A stretch of DNA of 64,000 nt. Origin: Pythium myriotylum. Its lineage: Eukaryota > Oomycota > Peronosporomycetes > Pythiales > Pythiaceae. The notes below the pieces were generated by a model, which was not told the DNA's origin, made no database searches, and saw only the letters and a program-made list of their open reading frames with translations. The position numbers were made by a program, and so were the translations under genes. The stretch spans positions 1,674,001 through 1,738,000 of the forward strand of contig JALJCQ010000026.1 in assembly GCA_023091665.1 (NCBI GenBank), read 5' to 3'. This document shows, piece after piece, positions 21,006 through 32,358 of this stretch (position 1 is its first letter; every line of letters begins with the position of its first letter).

Positions 21006-21280
21006 TGGCCGGCACTCCATCCATTTGAGCGAAGCGTTGTCCTTTCTCGGGAAACACAGCGCTCGCTCGTCTGAGAACAACGATTCGCGAATCAGTTGCG
21101 GTGATGTCAAGTCGATCGCTTCGGCCACGCACGCGAGTCGCAGGGATATCATTCGCCATTTCGGGCAGTCGTGCGTGTTGACGAAGGGGATGGGTTGACG
21201 AGATGGCCAATCAACGTTCGATGTGGCACCGTGACGCATGAGTGGACATGCAAACCGAGCTGTCGACGACGAGAAAGCGT

Positions 21281-21314
21281 TCTGAAGAAATGACCGGTCT
21301 GAAGAAATGACCGG
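21281..21314. repeat. Tandem duplication of a 17-bp unit
   Basis: TCTGAAGAAATGACCGG occurs twice head to tail with no difference. Confidence 0.85.
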
Positions 21315-22193
21315 TCCAATTGCGAAGGGATTGTTGAAGGGATCTGAGAACATTCCAAACGGAAGATCGGTCTCAGAACAAGGAGAGACTTCGTCTACCT
21401 CGAAATTGAGGTGGAAGAATATTTACTGTATCGTGTTTTGTAATCCCAGCTGTGGAAAGTCGGTTGGGTGGGTTGCGGCGCTCGTGTCGTCAAAGGTGAC
21501 CGAGTCAGTTGACTTCCAGGAAGAACTGACGCTGCACAGTTCTGCTTCACAACATGCAGGCCGAACCTTTCCCTCTGGAAGATATTTGTGCGTCTTTGGG
21601 GTGAATGATGCATCCAGACCTCAGTCATTTCGTTGTGGACGTGTGAGCCTTTCTGTGAGAGAAGCTGCCTTCGCTGAGAACGTGCATAGATGTGGATGTT
21701 CCACTCGAACTGTACAGCCTCAAAGACGTTGCTCCAGTCAGGGATTGAGCAGGGTTCGATTGTAGCTATGAAGCCGTGGTGGTCATAACGTGGAGCTTTG
21801 GACTCTCTTGACAAACTCACGGCTACGTATATTGTACTAACGACATGAAGCGTCATTTGTCAATTTGCCTCATCAAAGGATTGGTTCGCAGTTTGGTTCG
21901 TGCGTGATCCTGTGCACAATTTCTACGAGTTTTTGTGATCGATGGATATTGATTGAGACGGAACAAATCCTGCGTCAAACAGGCGAATATGACAGGTATT
22001 TAAACAAGATCTTTCGTCGTTGTCATCTGATTTTGTGGAACACGGAAGAAAATCGGTTTTACAGTTAGATCAACTCTACACTACTGTATCCTTGTTGATC
22101 AGATGGCCTGGCCGTAATCGTCAGGATTCTGAGTGTGAAGCGAAGCTGCAACTGATTTGGAATGTACAAGTTGATTTACGAATTCAGACCTAC

Positions 22194-22226
22194 TTTTTTT
22201 TTTTTTTTTTGGGGGGGGGAGGGGGG
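22194..22226. repeat. T17 then G9-A-G6 run
   Basis: Adjacent homopolymers of T and G lie here; length accuracy is doubtful in any assembly. Confidence 0.85.
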
Positions 22227-22481
22227 TACCTTTACTTATCCGAAGTTAAGACCTTCCTTTGAGCACCTAACACTCTTACCACTATTGTGGCTTGCAGCCC
22301 TTTTGTCGTTTTCGATCTACTTTGGACCGATCTGACGACCTACCCCTTCAAAATCGATCAGATCTGGACTCAGTTTTGCGTGCCTCACCTCGGATCTGCT
22401 CAGATGTACTCCTATCTGGACCCTGAAACCTCATTACAGTGGCTGCAGCAGCACAGATCATCTCCTATCTATCAGAGACAT

Positions 22482-22514
22482 CTCCGATTGTCGTTTTAAC
22501 GGCGACAATCGGAG
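22482..22514. repeat. Perfect hairpin, 12-bp arms
   Basis: CTCCGATTGTCG and CGACAATCGGAG are separated by 9 bases (22494-22502). Confidence 0.8.
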
Positions 22515-22904
22515 CACCATTCAACAACTACCAGCACAGCGTTGTGTAGTCATGTTCTCAGATTCAGATGGTGGGCGATCGCGCTGCTCCACGTCTACTG
22601 CATCCACGTGACCTATGTGAGTGACGTCCTCGGCCCCAGAGTGCGTACGTTACAGCAGTGGTATTCGCGCTTCAAGCGGGCACCAGGGTACAGAATCAAC
22701 AAATCAAACTGGGTCAAGTATTGACTCCGAATCGGTTAGATAAATCTAGTGACATAGTTGCCTGACAGATCCGATCTGGCCTCCGATTTAGATTGGTGCT
22801 CAGATCTACTGCTCCGATATATATTCACATCTTCGATCTGCAAGCCCGAAGTAAGGCTTAGATCGGAGCGACAGAAAGTCTGCAAAGCACAATAATTGTT
22901 GTTT

Positions 22905-23174
22905 TTATATCGTCGAGAGGTGTATAGATAGTATCCCGTGGGCATAGTTGGGGCTTTGGAGTTGCGCGATATTTTCGTGTATACACGCGAGGATTCCTTT
23001 ATCCCTTCGAGGCCGAGCACATTGGTTCAAAAATGCACCAGATTTGATTGCAAAGACGGGCCAATCACCATACAATCCCATCTTGCCGAACCAGCGCGGA
23101 TCGCGATCGGCAATTGGAGAGATGTCGAGATAACGTCGGAGTTCTTTGAAGCGGTCTCGGGTCATGAAAAGCAT
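22905..23174 (-). pseudogene. PiggyBac-like (DDE_Tnp_1_7) transposase fragment
   Basis: The 89-codon frame opens with MTRDRFKELRRYLDIS, matching the conserved M-[ST]-R-[DN]-R-F-x-x-I/L-x-R-x-L block of PiggyBac-type transposases, followed by an Asp-rich turn. Further catalytic blocks could not be found on either side. It is a short relic. Confidence 0.5.
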
Positions 23175-23788
23175 AGCCGCCGTGAAGGGGAAAGTGCGAG
23201 AGGAGAGGAAAGTAGGTGCTGGACGGCGCTGGTGCTGGACGGCGCTGGCGCTGCCGTAGGGCGCTGGTCACCAGTATCGTCGTTGTCACCGTATTCGGAC
23301 ACTCGAAGCTTGTAAAGTATTTTCGTCAAACGAAGGATTTCCATATCGATCTCTAATTCTTCCTCGGGTTCCCGTGGATGTGTCACCATGCTCTATCCAT
23401 TTTGGGGTTCTCTCATCTTCGTCTGATTCATCAGGCAACTACGAGCGCAACTTCTCAAGGACTGCGAGTTTCTGGAAGGTTCTTTGACGATGTACAGACC
23501 TTAGTCGTTGGAGGTAAGCGCACGTGCGCCCAGCTCGACCCACCGTAGGTTATCTTCGAGGCGGACACCAGCGCAGACGCATGCCGAGAGCCAGTCACCA
23601 GGCAGTCACGCAGCTCCGCGACGCACACGGCGATCGAGAAGAAACATCCCGATGCACCTCGGACGCGCATTCAATGGAAGCCACTTGGCGGCGAGCTGCC
23701 ACCAGTCTCTAAGCCAAGGTTCGGTCTACTGACGATGACCCCTTAAGAGACCCACTTCCGGAGAACACCCGCACTGACCCTCCAGCCA
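23175..23788. other. No gene recognised
   Basis: A GGCGCTGGTGCTGGAC-like short tandem sits at about 23215-23260. It may include upstream PiggyBac or LINE remnants. Confidence 0.35.
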
Positions 23789-24456
23789 ATGCGGACGATG
23801 AACCTGTTTCAGGACCCGTCACTTCGAGTGAACTGGCGGAGGTCGGTGTTAGACCAGGGACGCCTTTTATTACTCGGCTACCGCAGATACTCGATACCAT
23901 ACCGGCTCGCCACCCAAACATGTGTGGACGGACGCTGTCTCTATCACGCCCTCGTGGCGGCACTCAGTCGAACCTGCGGCGACGCGGTGAATGTAACGGC
24001 TCGGTTGAAATCAAGCGCGCGACTGAGCTTATGCGAGACCGCAACAACCTCCTTGCAGACGACATGGTTGCGAGGTTGGTTAACGGCTCTCTGCAAATGG
24101 TAGAACTATGCTCGCGATACCTGGACGTAGCTGTTCAGCACGACTCAATTCAACGGCTCACGGCGCACTTCAAAACGGCCGCTGTGCAAACCAGCCCGTC
24201 GGTCGCACGCGAGTTTTGGGGAGGGGAAGCAGAGATCATCGCCTTTGTCGCGTGGAAGCTCGAAGCAGCCTGCTCGCTGGGCAACACTTTTGTACCAATA
24301 TACGCCCCAGTCGACTATCAACTAGCGGACAAGTCCATTCCCTCGCGAGTGGTACGACAGGCCATCTCGACAGAACGGTTCTATGCCCACACCACGGTAT
24401 CGCAGGCACAAAGTAGTGCCGCTTATGCTCGCCCTGCATCAGTCCTTCGAACATGA
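23789..24456 (+). pseudogene. OTU-like cysteine protease segment of the LINE
   Basis: VDGRCLYHALVAAL (about 23920-23965) is the OTU D-G-x-C-x-[FY] active-site block. In another frame, REFWGGEAEIIAFVAW (about 24210-24255) matches the downstream W-G-G-x-x-E block. A frame change lies between them near 23990-24030. The terminal catalytic His region was not clearly seen. Some LINE clades carry such cysteine protease domains. Confidence 0.5.
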
Positions 24457-24793
24457 GGAGCACACGGCAGTGCGAATCTCAGACGTCGAATATCGCCTGC
24501 AGTGTACGCAAGCAAGACGTCATGAAGGCACGACTGGCACGAGTTCAATTGGAACTCAAGTCAATGGAAGTGGAGCCGACACCGACTCCGCCCGATTCGG
24601 AACCAACGCAATTTTCCTCCGGAGGCTGTTCGGAGTACCTGCCGTCTGCCGCAGGCAGCGACGAGAGCAGTGTCGGGCCTCCTGTCCTCCACGTTGGAAC
24701 AGAGAGGGTTGTGGAGTCTGCGGCTTCCAACCCCGCGCATCCCGAACACGACATGTGACGAGCCCAAGTCATCGACTTCATCACCGACGGAGA

Positions 24794-24813
24794 CCCCCCC
24801 CCCCCCCCCCCCC
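24794..24813. repeat. C20 homopolymer inside the LINE
   Basis: Twenty consecutive C residues. Confidence 0.9.
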
Positions 24814-25957
24814 TCCGAGCCGAGCGCTGCGGAAGCAGCCGCCACTGCGGCCGTCGGACAACTGATGCGACGACACTCCTTCGGCCTATCGAGCATTTGT
24901 TCAACGCCGGTCGATCCCAGTTTGAGTTACAATAACTACGAACCACGCGCCAGCACGACCGCCGGAGCCCCCTCACACAGAGCGAAGAGACCACACTACA
25001 ACAACTCTGCCAGAGATCGCACAAATCCCCAGACGCCACACGGCTGGTGCGCATAGCTCAAACTGCCAACAGCAGAGCCTACAAAACCTGGAAGAAGCGC
25101 AAAGCCAAGAAAAATCCAGCCACGCATCGACTGCTTGCACAGGCTGAGAACCCGATAGACGCCACCAAAGCGCTCCGAGATTATCCGGGCGCCCTCAATT
25201 GGCTTCTGAACGCCATGCCGTTCCCAGAAGTTACTCTCTTGACGACGGAGGGCGCTGTGCTGATCCACACGGGCAAAACCGCGATTTTCACAGCGCGACT
25301 CCAAATTCTTCACCGGGTGAGCACCATAGTCGCCGGAGACAAAGCGACCTTCTGAAAAGATTGGGCGACGGCAATCCATGCTGCCTCGAGCCTCAAAGCC
25401 AAATAGACTTTAGTCAACGAGACCGCGCGCTGGAAAAAAACTACCGACGATCGCGAATCAACTGGTTCTGCGACTACCTCATCGGTCAAAACCAGGACTC
25501 GTCGAGACCGAGTGGTGTCGGCTCATCGCGTACGTTCTCCTCCTACCGGAATGCTTGCCTCATGAGTTCGGCTCGCGAGATATTCCTCAGCAGTGTGACA
25601 CACTCATGGTTTCGATGGCGGACAGTTCAAAATACCCTCTCGATAGTTGCCGCAGGGCAAGCGGTCGCGAGGCGCGAATGGGAAGCTGTTTCACGGTGTT
25701 TAGTGACTAAGCCGGCCGGCGCACGGGACCCTCGCTGTTCCAATTCGGTGTCAAACCGACTGGAACAGCGCCACGCCGCTGCTAAGGGCACCCACCAGGC
25801 GCCCGGCTCTGCCGCCTTACCAGTAGGAGAGTCACCCGCCACCGCGCTGCGCCCCGGTCCAGCGAACGGGAAGGACGCGAAGCGCCGATCATGGCACGGC
25901 GAGACAACCAGGAGAGGACAGCGCGGACTAACACGCTCCCAATGGCTGTCCGCGCCA

Positions 25958-26740
25958 ATTACTTGTGTAACGCAGAACGTTCGTGGCCTCACTCAAGCCG
26001 ACTACTGGTTCGGCGAACTAGGCGCCAAGGTCGAAGGCAGACAACCAGATCTCGTACTTCTGCAAGAATTACCCACAGGGAAAGACGTAGTCGACCGGTT
26101 GAAAGCGGACTATGCGAGGGGCTGGGGGCGAACGGATCTCGACTGGTCAATATGGGCGGAAACGGACACGCACGAACGAGGAGTCGCTATATTGTGCAGG
26201 TCAGACGGCTCCATCACCAACATGAAGCCTATTTGGCGGGACGCCTGGTCAGCACGCTTCATGGCAGTCACAGCGGACATTGACGGCCGCGAGCACCACA
26301 TCGTCAACATCTACGCGCCAAGTGGCAGAAAGAAAACAAGAGAGTGCTTCTATAGGGAGCTGCTCGCCTGTCCCAAGCCCGAGAGGCCCGTCTTGCTCGG
26401 AGGAGACTTCAACTGCACCCTCAACGCGGAGTTCGACCGGAGCAGCATGTGCACGACTCGTCAGTACTCCAAGAATTGATCGCGCTATGGGGCCTCCAGG
26501 GCGCTTTGCAGTACGACATCGACCACTCGCAGACAGAAGCCGACAAGCCTGAGTTCCATGTCCAGAATCATACCTTCAGCTTCAAACAGAGGTCGGGCGG
26601 CCTCGCCTTGAGTAGATTAGACCGCTGTTATGTCAGTCGGAGATATATCTCCCACGTTCTCAAGGTGCGCACACGGGTGCCCGTAGCCGATAGCGATCAC
26701 AATGCTGTGATACTCGATTACATGAGCACGTATGAGAAAC
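25958..26740 (+). pseudogene. AP-type endonuclease domain of the LINE
   Basis: Signature blocks appear in order: VTQNVRGL, LVLLQELP (catalytic Glu), VNIYAPSG, LLGGDFNCTL, then in another frame SRLDRCYVS and DSDHNAVIL (catalytic His). This endonuclease nicks the target to prime reverse transcription. A one-base shift near 26450-26470 separates the two halves. Downstream to 26995 the frame continues into the endonuclease/RT linker. Confidence 0.8.
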
Positions 26741-27150
26741 CCAGACGACATGGCAAGAGGCTTACGGTACCCACTACCCTTCGGCCGTCAAGACGAAGTC
26801 ACAGAGGTATGTTTTGCGCTCCTGCAGCGTTTCACGGAAGCCAGTTGTGGCGCCAGCGCCGTTGAAGCTGCGCTGTTATGGGACGAGTGCAAGCTGAAAA
26901 CCCGACGTGCGGCGCTCGCGAATGTAGATCCCAGCAAAGACGCGCGTACCGACAACGATGAAAGCGGCTCCACCGTGCCCTCCGAAGGGCGTTGAAGCGC
27001 ACATGAGATTAAGGAGACTCCGCCAGCGACGAGGCACGCCACATCCGCACTGAAATCACCCGGCTTCATCGGCGGCGCACTAGTCGTCGGCGGCGAAGGC
27101 GATGGCGCTTAGCTGCTTCGGAGACCCCAGAGGCGGAACGGGCTTTTTTC

Positions 27151-27154
27151 AACA
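27151..27154. other. Target site duplication of element A, left copy (AACA)
   Basis: AACA precedes the 5' LTR and is repeated at 57336-57339 directly after the 3' LTR. Confidence 0.8.
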
Positions 27155-28109
27155 TGACGTGTAGTGGCTGGCGATTTCCCGGGCACGAGTGGTAGCAAGA
27201 CTCACCACGATTTCGGCGAAGGCTCCAGCCGCCGAGCCCGGAAGTACCAAGTACATCGTCGGTGAAGATCCAGCCTTGACAGTGGTTACGATCACTGTCA
27301 TCGGAAGTTGTTCAAGAATCGGGTCTTTGGCAGTGGTTATGATCGCTGTCATTTCAAGTAGCGCTTCGGCGATCGGCCCAAGAATTAGCCAAGTTCTTTT
27401 TATTCTAGTGCAGTCTACTGCAGTACATATTTTAGGACAGAAACCACTAGGATAGGGACCTCCTTTGAATAGTGACATTATCATCGGTAATGACCAGTCG
27501 GTCACTACCGGAAGGGTCGATAGTGACATCGCGACCCTTCACCAAAAGATCTCAAGGAAGGGCTCCCTAGGCGACTTTTCAGGAAAACACAGAGTAGGAA
27601 AAACGATAAGTAAAAAACTCCCCAATTTGCCAAGTCAAGCTCAAGTGAATCGATAGCAATCTTCCTCTTCACCTCAGGGAAGTCGGCCGGCGTCAACAAG
27701 TCCGGTCTGAGGTGAAGGGACATCCAAGTGTGGGAAGGGCGCTTCGTTCAGCCCAACTCCGCTGGTTGTGATCACTGTCAACCAATCAAGACCCCGTTTG
27801 TATCGAAAGGCCCCCGTTTGCGATCACTGTCAACCACCCAGAGTACACGGGTGTTGCAGTGTTGAGTGGACGTGGAGAGGACTCGGTGCTGAAGATCGTT
27901 GCTGCTGCGATTGCTTGCCCGTGGACTGTGTGAGGCAGTCATACGTGGTGGGTTCCAAGCTCTAACTCTTGCTTCAAAGAGTTCTGAGAGTCACAAGTCC
28001 GGTTTGGAACAAGTCCAAGCAAGTTCCCTAAAGTCTGCGAAGGCGGTGGGAAGTGTCAAGTCCAGCACATACGCCAGTAAGCTGCGAATGTTGACCCTAC
28101 TACACGTCA
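27155..28109 (+). repeat. 5' LTR of element A (955 bp)
   Basis: It begins TGACGTGTAGTGG and ends CTACTACACGTCA, an 11-bp terminal inverted repeat. It holds three exact copies of GATCACTGTCA (about 27290, 27770, 27822) and one variant (about 27342). The first sits in a small palindrome TGACAGTG...CACTGTCA at 27278-27300. It should provide promoter and polyadenylation signals; I could not place them. Confidence 0.95.
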
Positions 28110-28111
28110 TC

Positions 28112-28124
28112 TGGTGCGTATGCC
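28112..28124 (+). promoter_or_regulatory. Primer binding site of element A
   Basis: TGGTGCGTATGCC begins two bases after the LTR, as expected for pairing with a tRNA 3' end (GGCATACGCACCA). The first in-frame gag ATG (28120) lies inside it. The tRNA species is not identified. Confidence 0.6.
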
Positions 28125-30339
28125 AGGAGCAGAGTTAGAAGCCGAACCCAAGACAAGCACGATGGCATCAACACAACAAGAGACCAAGTCGGAAGCGCCG
28201 GTGTTCAACCTTCCGTTCCAACCCGTGGGAGGACGGTTGGACACCAACAAGATCTACAAGTTCTCGGAAGCTGTGTCGATCCGAGAAACATTCATCCGGA
28301 TGATCACGACTCATTCAGCAGATCCGACCAGCTGGTTCTCCGCCTATCGGATCCAGAAAAAATCATGGGCCAATGCAAACATCTCAGTGCTTGACCGTGA
28401 GAAGTTGCTCTCCATGCACTTCGAGACCTATGATCAGGTCATCGAGTTTATGGAACGAGTATTCAAGGCGATGGGATACGAGATAATTCGCCGAGATACC
28501 TTTGGGTTGATTAAGACAGTACCTCCGGAAGCCCTGCTAGCAGATGCCGACTATATGACGTCATTGCTCGTTTCGGAGTATGAATGGGAGTGTTCGCTCA
28601 AGTATTATCAGACTAAGGGCGCAGAGTTCGGTCCAGCGGTATACAAGATCATGGAGGATGCTATGTTTACCCCGCGACCGCACGCCAAACAAATGCAGAA
28701 GGTCACCCAAGAGACGGTAGATGCGGCTCAAGGAGACTCGATTATGAACACCGTCGAGGCCAGCCTCAAGAAGACCAAAGAACGCGCCCAAGCTCTGCCC
28801 GTACAGAAGACCCTCGACTTCGACGGACTCTCCAGTCAGGACTCGACCCCCAACACCAAGAAGAAAACGAAACCAGAAGGTGATCCATGGGCCATATTAG
28901 ACGAGGAGGATGCTGAAGTCGGTGCGACTGCGGTGCTCCGATTGGCTGAAGAAGGGCAGCTAAGCTTGAAAGACGCAGTTCGGGCGCTGAGGGCGCTGAG
29001 CTATGACAATCCTGCGGCGCGCGCTCTTCTCAAGCTCGCGCTCAACAGTGACATTGGCCCCGAGTTTGCCATGGAAGCGTTAGACGCACTGAAGACCATG
29101 GATATGTCTGAAGTAGAAGCCGCGGTGGGTGAAGTCAAGTCGACGGTCCATAAGAGAGCCAAAGGAAAAGCTAAGAATTCGACAGTCGTGGCGAAAGGAT
29201 CTAAGGTTGTGGACAAACCCAGCCAGAAAATCTCGAAGAAGGAAGGTCGAGGCAGGAATACCGACACCGACGGTTCGGCGGCCGAAGAGAGCCGCTCGGA
29301 GAAGCAAAAGCGCGTCAGAAACAAGAAGTCGGTGCGCTTGGTCCAAGACATCCTCTCTTCCGACTCTTCAGATAGTGAAGGTGACGAGGACGAGTGGGAT
29401 GATATGGGATTGCTTGCTCAAGACATCCCGTTTGCGACGAAGTCGACAGAAAGATCTACAATTGCCGTCATCCAGAATGTACAACTCCGCATGTTCGACG
29501 GTCGCAATAGAAGTGTGGAGGAAGCCGTTCGCTGGCTCGCTAACTTCACCTACGCGGCCAATCTGTACAACTGGACAAAAGAACAGCGGCTTGAGGCGTT
29601 TGTCAATAATCTAGGCGGGGCCGTTCGGTTTTGGTGGAAACAATTGCCAAAGGAAGTGAGGAAGAGCTGGACCAAGACACTCAAGCATTTCCACAAGCGC
29701 TACTGTCGTGATGCTCTTTCAGTTCAACGCTCTTATTTCAAAACGTTCCAGCGACAAGATGAAAAGCCAGTTGATTATCTATACCGTCTCAATGCAGCAG
29801 CGCTGAAGGCCGGCATTGACTATGAAGAAGATCCCAAAGAATTCAGTGAGCACCTCGAGTTGTTTTTCGACTCGGCTATCGAAAAGACTCTGCCAACTCA
29901 ACTTCGCTATAGTCCTTTCAAGAGTATGCAGGAACTCGAGCGAGTCCTCATACAGCATGAGACTACGATAGCCAGGAACGCGAAGAAGAATAACCCACAG
30001 CAACCGTCCCCAGCGCCGAAGTCCGAGAAGCCAAGGGTGAACGCCGTCGACATACCATCGCAGGCTGCTCCCGCCCCAGCCTCTCGGGTTCAGTTCGAAG
30101 AACGACAGCCACGACCCCCAACTCCGCCGTCTAGATCCAATCCCTCCGGAAACGACAAACATCAGACTCTCATTTGCGGGGAATGTGGTCGCCGGGGCCA
30201 CAGTGTGGAGAAGTGTTGGAAAAATGAGGTATGCAATCACTGTCATCGGACCGGCCACCCCACGCGAGTGTGTCGGACGTTGCTCGATAGTTTGTTCAAG
30301 CTCCGAGAACAAGTTAGAGGTGGTGAGGTGACAGCCTAG
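28120..30339 (+). CDS. Gag of element A
   Basis: Structural protein of about 739 residues that would coat element RNA. The N-terminal half is helical, with a KAKR-rich and acidic middle (about residues 230-440). A retrotransposon gag core follows (FDGRNRSVEEAVRWLANFTY, then VRFWWKQLP and DYLYRLNAAALKAG). The C-terminal CCHC/CCHH zinc knuckles are CGECGRRGHSVEKC and CNHCHRTGHPTRVC. The start is the ATG at 28120 within the primer binding site, or possibly Met at 28162. The terminating TAG (30337-30339) lies 24 bases, in frame, before a second stop that follows TTAAAC. The element's normal gag end is probably that second stop, and 30337 looks like a CAG-to-TAG change. Confidence 0.9.
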   Translation: MPGAELEAEPKTSTMASTQQETKSEAPVFNLPFQPVGGRLDTNKIYKFSEAVSIRETFIRMITTHSADPTSWFSAYRIQKKSWANANISVLDREKLLSMHFETYDQVIEFMERVFKAMGYEIIRRDTFGLIKTVPPEALLADADYMTSLLVSEYEWECSLKYYQTKGAEFGPAVYKIMEDAMFTPRPHAKQMQKVTQETVDAAQGDSIMNTVEASLKKTKERAQALPVQKTLDFDGLSSQDSTPNTKKKTKPEGDPWAILDEEDAEVGATAVLRLAEEGQLSLKDAVRALRALSYDNPAARALLKLALNSDIGPEFAMEALDALKTMDMSEVEAAVGEVKSTVHKRAKGKAKNSTVVAKGSKVVDKPSQKISKKEGRGRNTDTDGSAAEESRSEKQKRVRNKKSVRLVQDILSSDSSDSEGDEDEWDDMGLLAQDIPFATKSTERSTIAVIQNVQLRMFDGRNRSVEEAVRWLANFTYAANLYNWTKEQRLEAFVNNLGGAVRFWWKQLPKEVRKSWTKTLKHFHKRYCRDALSVQRSYFKTFQRQDEKPVDYLYRLNAAALKAGIDYEEDPKEFSEHLELFFDSAIEKTLPTQLRYSPFKSMQELERVLIQHETTIARNAKKNNPQQPSPAPKSEKPRVNAVDIPSQAAPAPASRVQFEERQPRPPTPPSRSNPSGNDKHQTLICGECGRRGHSVEKCWKNEVCNHCHRTGHPTRVCRTLLDSLFKLREQVRGGEVTA

Positions 30340-30353
30340 CAGTTGTTTGAGCA

Positions 30354-30412
30354 GTTAAACTAGCTCGCCCTCAGTTGCCCAGCGAATCTGACGTGATAAG
30401 GGCGGACGCTGG
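30354..30412 (+). promoter_or_regulatory. Probable -1 ribosomal frameshift site of element A
   Basis: In the gag frame the sequence reads CAG TTA AAC TAG, so the heptamer G_TTA_AAC (30354-30360) lies directly before a stop. The -1 frame continues as V-K-L-A-R-P into the protease-side frame 30375-30719. Downstream, CGCCCT (30366-30371) pairs with AGGGCG (30399-30404) and CCAGCG (30379-30384) with CGCTGG (30407-30412), two crossing stems. Confidence 0.5.
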
Positions 30413-32358
30413 AAGTGATCTATGTGTGCATGCGAAAACTCGAAATGAAGCAATTCAGATATCGGGTATACATGAAGGATCAAGACGGGAGGAAGAAGAT
30501 CAAGAGATACTAGAAGAAAAAGCAAATGTTGCGCTCGACGAAATCATGAATGCAGAAAAAGAAGGGTTACGAGCGACTGTATATGCATACGTGGGACAAG
30601 AAATGAGTGGGCGAGGGACCTACATGATACGGTGGAGCTATCCCTTCAGGAAGGTGAGAGAAGAGGTTGGTGGAGTGATCATCAGCTGGAGCAGGAAGAC
30701 CCCATACAAGTGTTCGTGAGAGGCGCAGTGAATGACGAGGAGACTCCCCTCTTGCTTGATACGGGGGCTAACATCAGCCTCGTGCATAGCGATTTAGTGA
30801 AGACTCTGAAGCTGAAAGTCCGGAGGTTTGACAGTGATCGCAACTTCTATGGGGTAGGGGATTCACCATTAGCGGCTCAAGGGAAGACCGTGGTAAAGAT
30901 TCGGCTGGGACCCAACTTAGTATATGCGGTGGAGATGTGGGTCGGCGAGTTCGAAGCACGTTCCTTAATCATCCTCGGCACTGACTTTATGGTTCGGGCC
31001 GGGATCCGGATTGATCTCATGGCGCAGGAATGCGCCTGTCCGTATGAAGAGCCAGTACCCATGCTGACCATCCAAGAATTGGGTGACCCTCAGTATGCGG
31101 ATCTATATCAAAGAGCCAGAGAAGCTCAACGGCAGCCTCTAATTCAAGACTTCAGCAATGTCCCTGCAGTTTGCCATGTCGGAGATGTGATTCCCGGCGT
31201 CTTTACTATTGAGGGACTGGACCAGTCAACTATTAACCAAGATGCGCTAGGTGAAGAAGTGTTCTTACATGAAGGTGTGGAGATGTCGGTGGAGGATATG
31301 CAAGGACAGCTGGCGTTAATACCAGAATTCAGTGACGAAGCCCCAGCTCCAGTGGACCTAGATACAGCGGATGTGGGGGAAGAGGAAAACACTCCAGAAG
31401 AATTGGCTCAGCTGCGAGAGGTGCTTAAAGAAGGACAGTTTTGCAGCTCGGGTAATGCCCTTCCCCCCCCCCACCCCCCCCCGGCAAAAGGTGTGGTGTG
31501 TGATATTGAGGTGACGGGGAACGACATAGTGAACGAGAAAGCGCGAAGACTACCTCCGCACCTACTAGGGAAATTGTATGAACTTCTACGTGGGTTGTTG
31601 CGTACAGGGTTAGCGGGACACTCGAATTCAAGCTGTGCATCACCTATTGTCGTGGTCCTCAAAAAGAATGGTATTGATATTCGATTGTGCGTAGACTATC
31701 GTCGAGTCAATCGATTGACTGTGCTGATGGTTTACTCCATGCCCCACATCGAGGGTTTGTTAGACAACTTCGAATCCGTCATGTGGATGTGTTCCTTAGA
31801 CAACGCGAGCGGGTTTTGGGCAGTGCCGTTGACCAAGCGAGCACGACTCATCACGGCTTTCATTTGTCCACTTGGACATTTTGAATGGTTAAGAATGCCT
31901 CAAGGATTCAAGAACTCCCCGCAAATCTATCAACGAATAATTGACAATTGTTTGTGGGCCACAGTCAGATGTCTTAGAAGCCAGGGCCAGGATGTCAAGT
32001 TCGTTGGCTATCTTCCGGATGAAGTACGGGAGTTGGCCGGTAATATGCAAGGGGAAGATCAAGCTACGGATGTGCCCCTGTCTCAGGATGCTTTTCACGT
32101 AGCCGAGGCAGCACCGGCGGATGCTAGACCCGTGCTGTATCGCCGCTCGTATATCGACGACATCAATTTCGGTGCTAGAACTTGGGATGAAATGTGCCAG
32201 ATGCTGAGAGCCTTGTTTGCCTCTTTTAGAGAATGGGGGATTTCCATCAGCTTGCCCAAGAGTGCTTTCGGTAAGAAGTCAGTGGAATTCCTCTCCCACA
32301 TTGTGTCAAGGGAATGTATCTGTAGTGCTCCGAGAAATCTCAAAACAGTGATGGATAT
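30375..32358 (+). CDS. Protease and reverse transcriptase (5' part of pol) of element A
   Basis: The first 85 or so codons lie in the -1 frame relative to gag. Near 30632 the coding moves to a third frame, an indel by comparison with elements B and C (conserved ...GERRGWW). The protease active site is LLDTGANIS. The reverse transcriptase shows DIRLCVDYRRVN, CSLDNASGFWAV (first catalytic Asp) and RMPQGFKNSPQIYQ. An insertion of about 60 residues follows, then YRRSYIDDINF with the catalytic YIDD. The frame is cut after NLKTVMD by element B and resumes in the same frame at 46877. A C9-A-C9 run at about 31465-31483 encodes part of the PR-RT linker. Confidence 0.88.
32355..32358. other. Target site duplication of element B (ATAT), left copy
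   Basis: ATAT is repeated at 46875-46878. Deleting 32359-46878 rejoins element A pol in frame. Confidence 0.85.

Larger units (their letters stand above)
20894..22904. other. 2-kb intergenic region with simple repeats, no gene recognised
   Basis: It contains the small hairpins and runs listed separately. Frames at 22287-22499 and 22542-22724 match nothing I know. CAGATC/GATCTG words recur between 22300 and 22870. Confidence 0.4.
23789..27154 (+). mobile_element. Decayed LINE (non-LTR retrotransposon) with OTU-like domain and AP-type endonuclease; interrupted by element A
   Basis: Order on the plus strand: OTU-like segment, low-complexity linker with many frame changes (24457-25957, including a poly-C run), AP endonuclease, then the start of the linker to the reverse transcriptase, which stops at the element A insertion. 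Reading across the insertion after removing one copy of the AACA duplication gives a continuous frame FFN-RYKPTKEQ. The LINE therefore resumes at 57340. The reverse transcriptase itself is not in the window and probably lies beyond element C. Confidence 0.75.
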
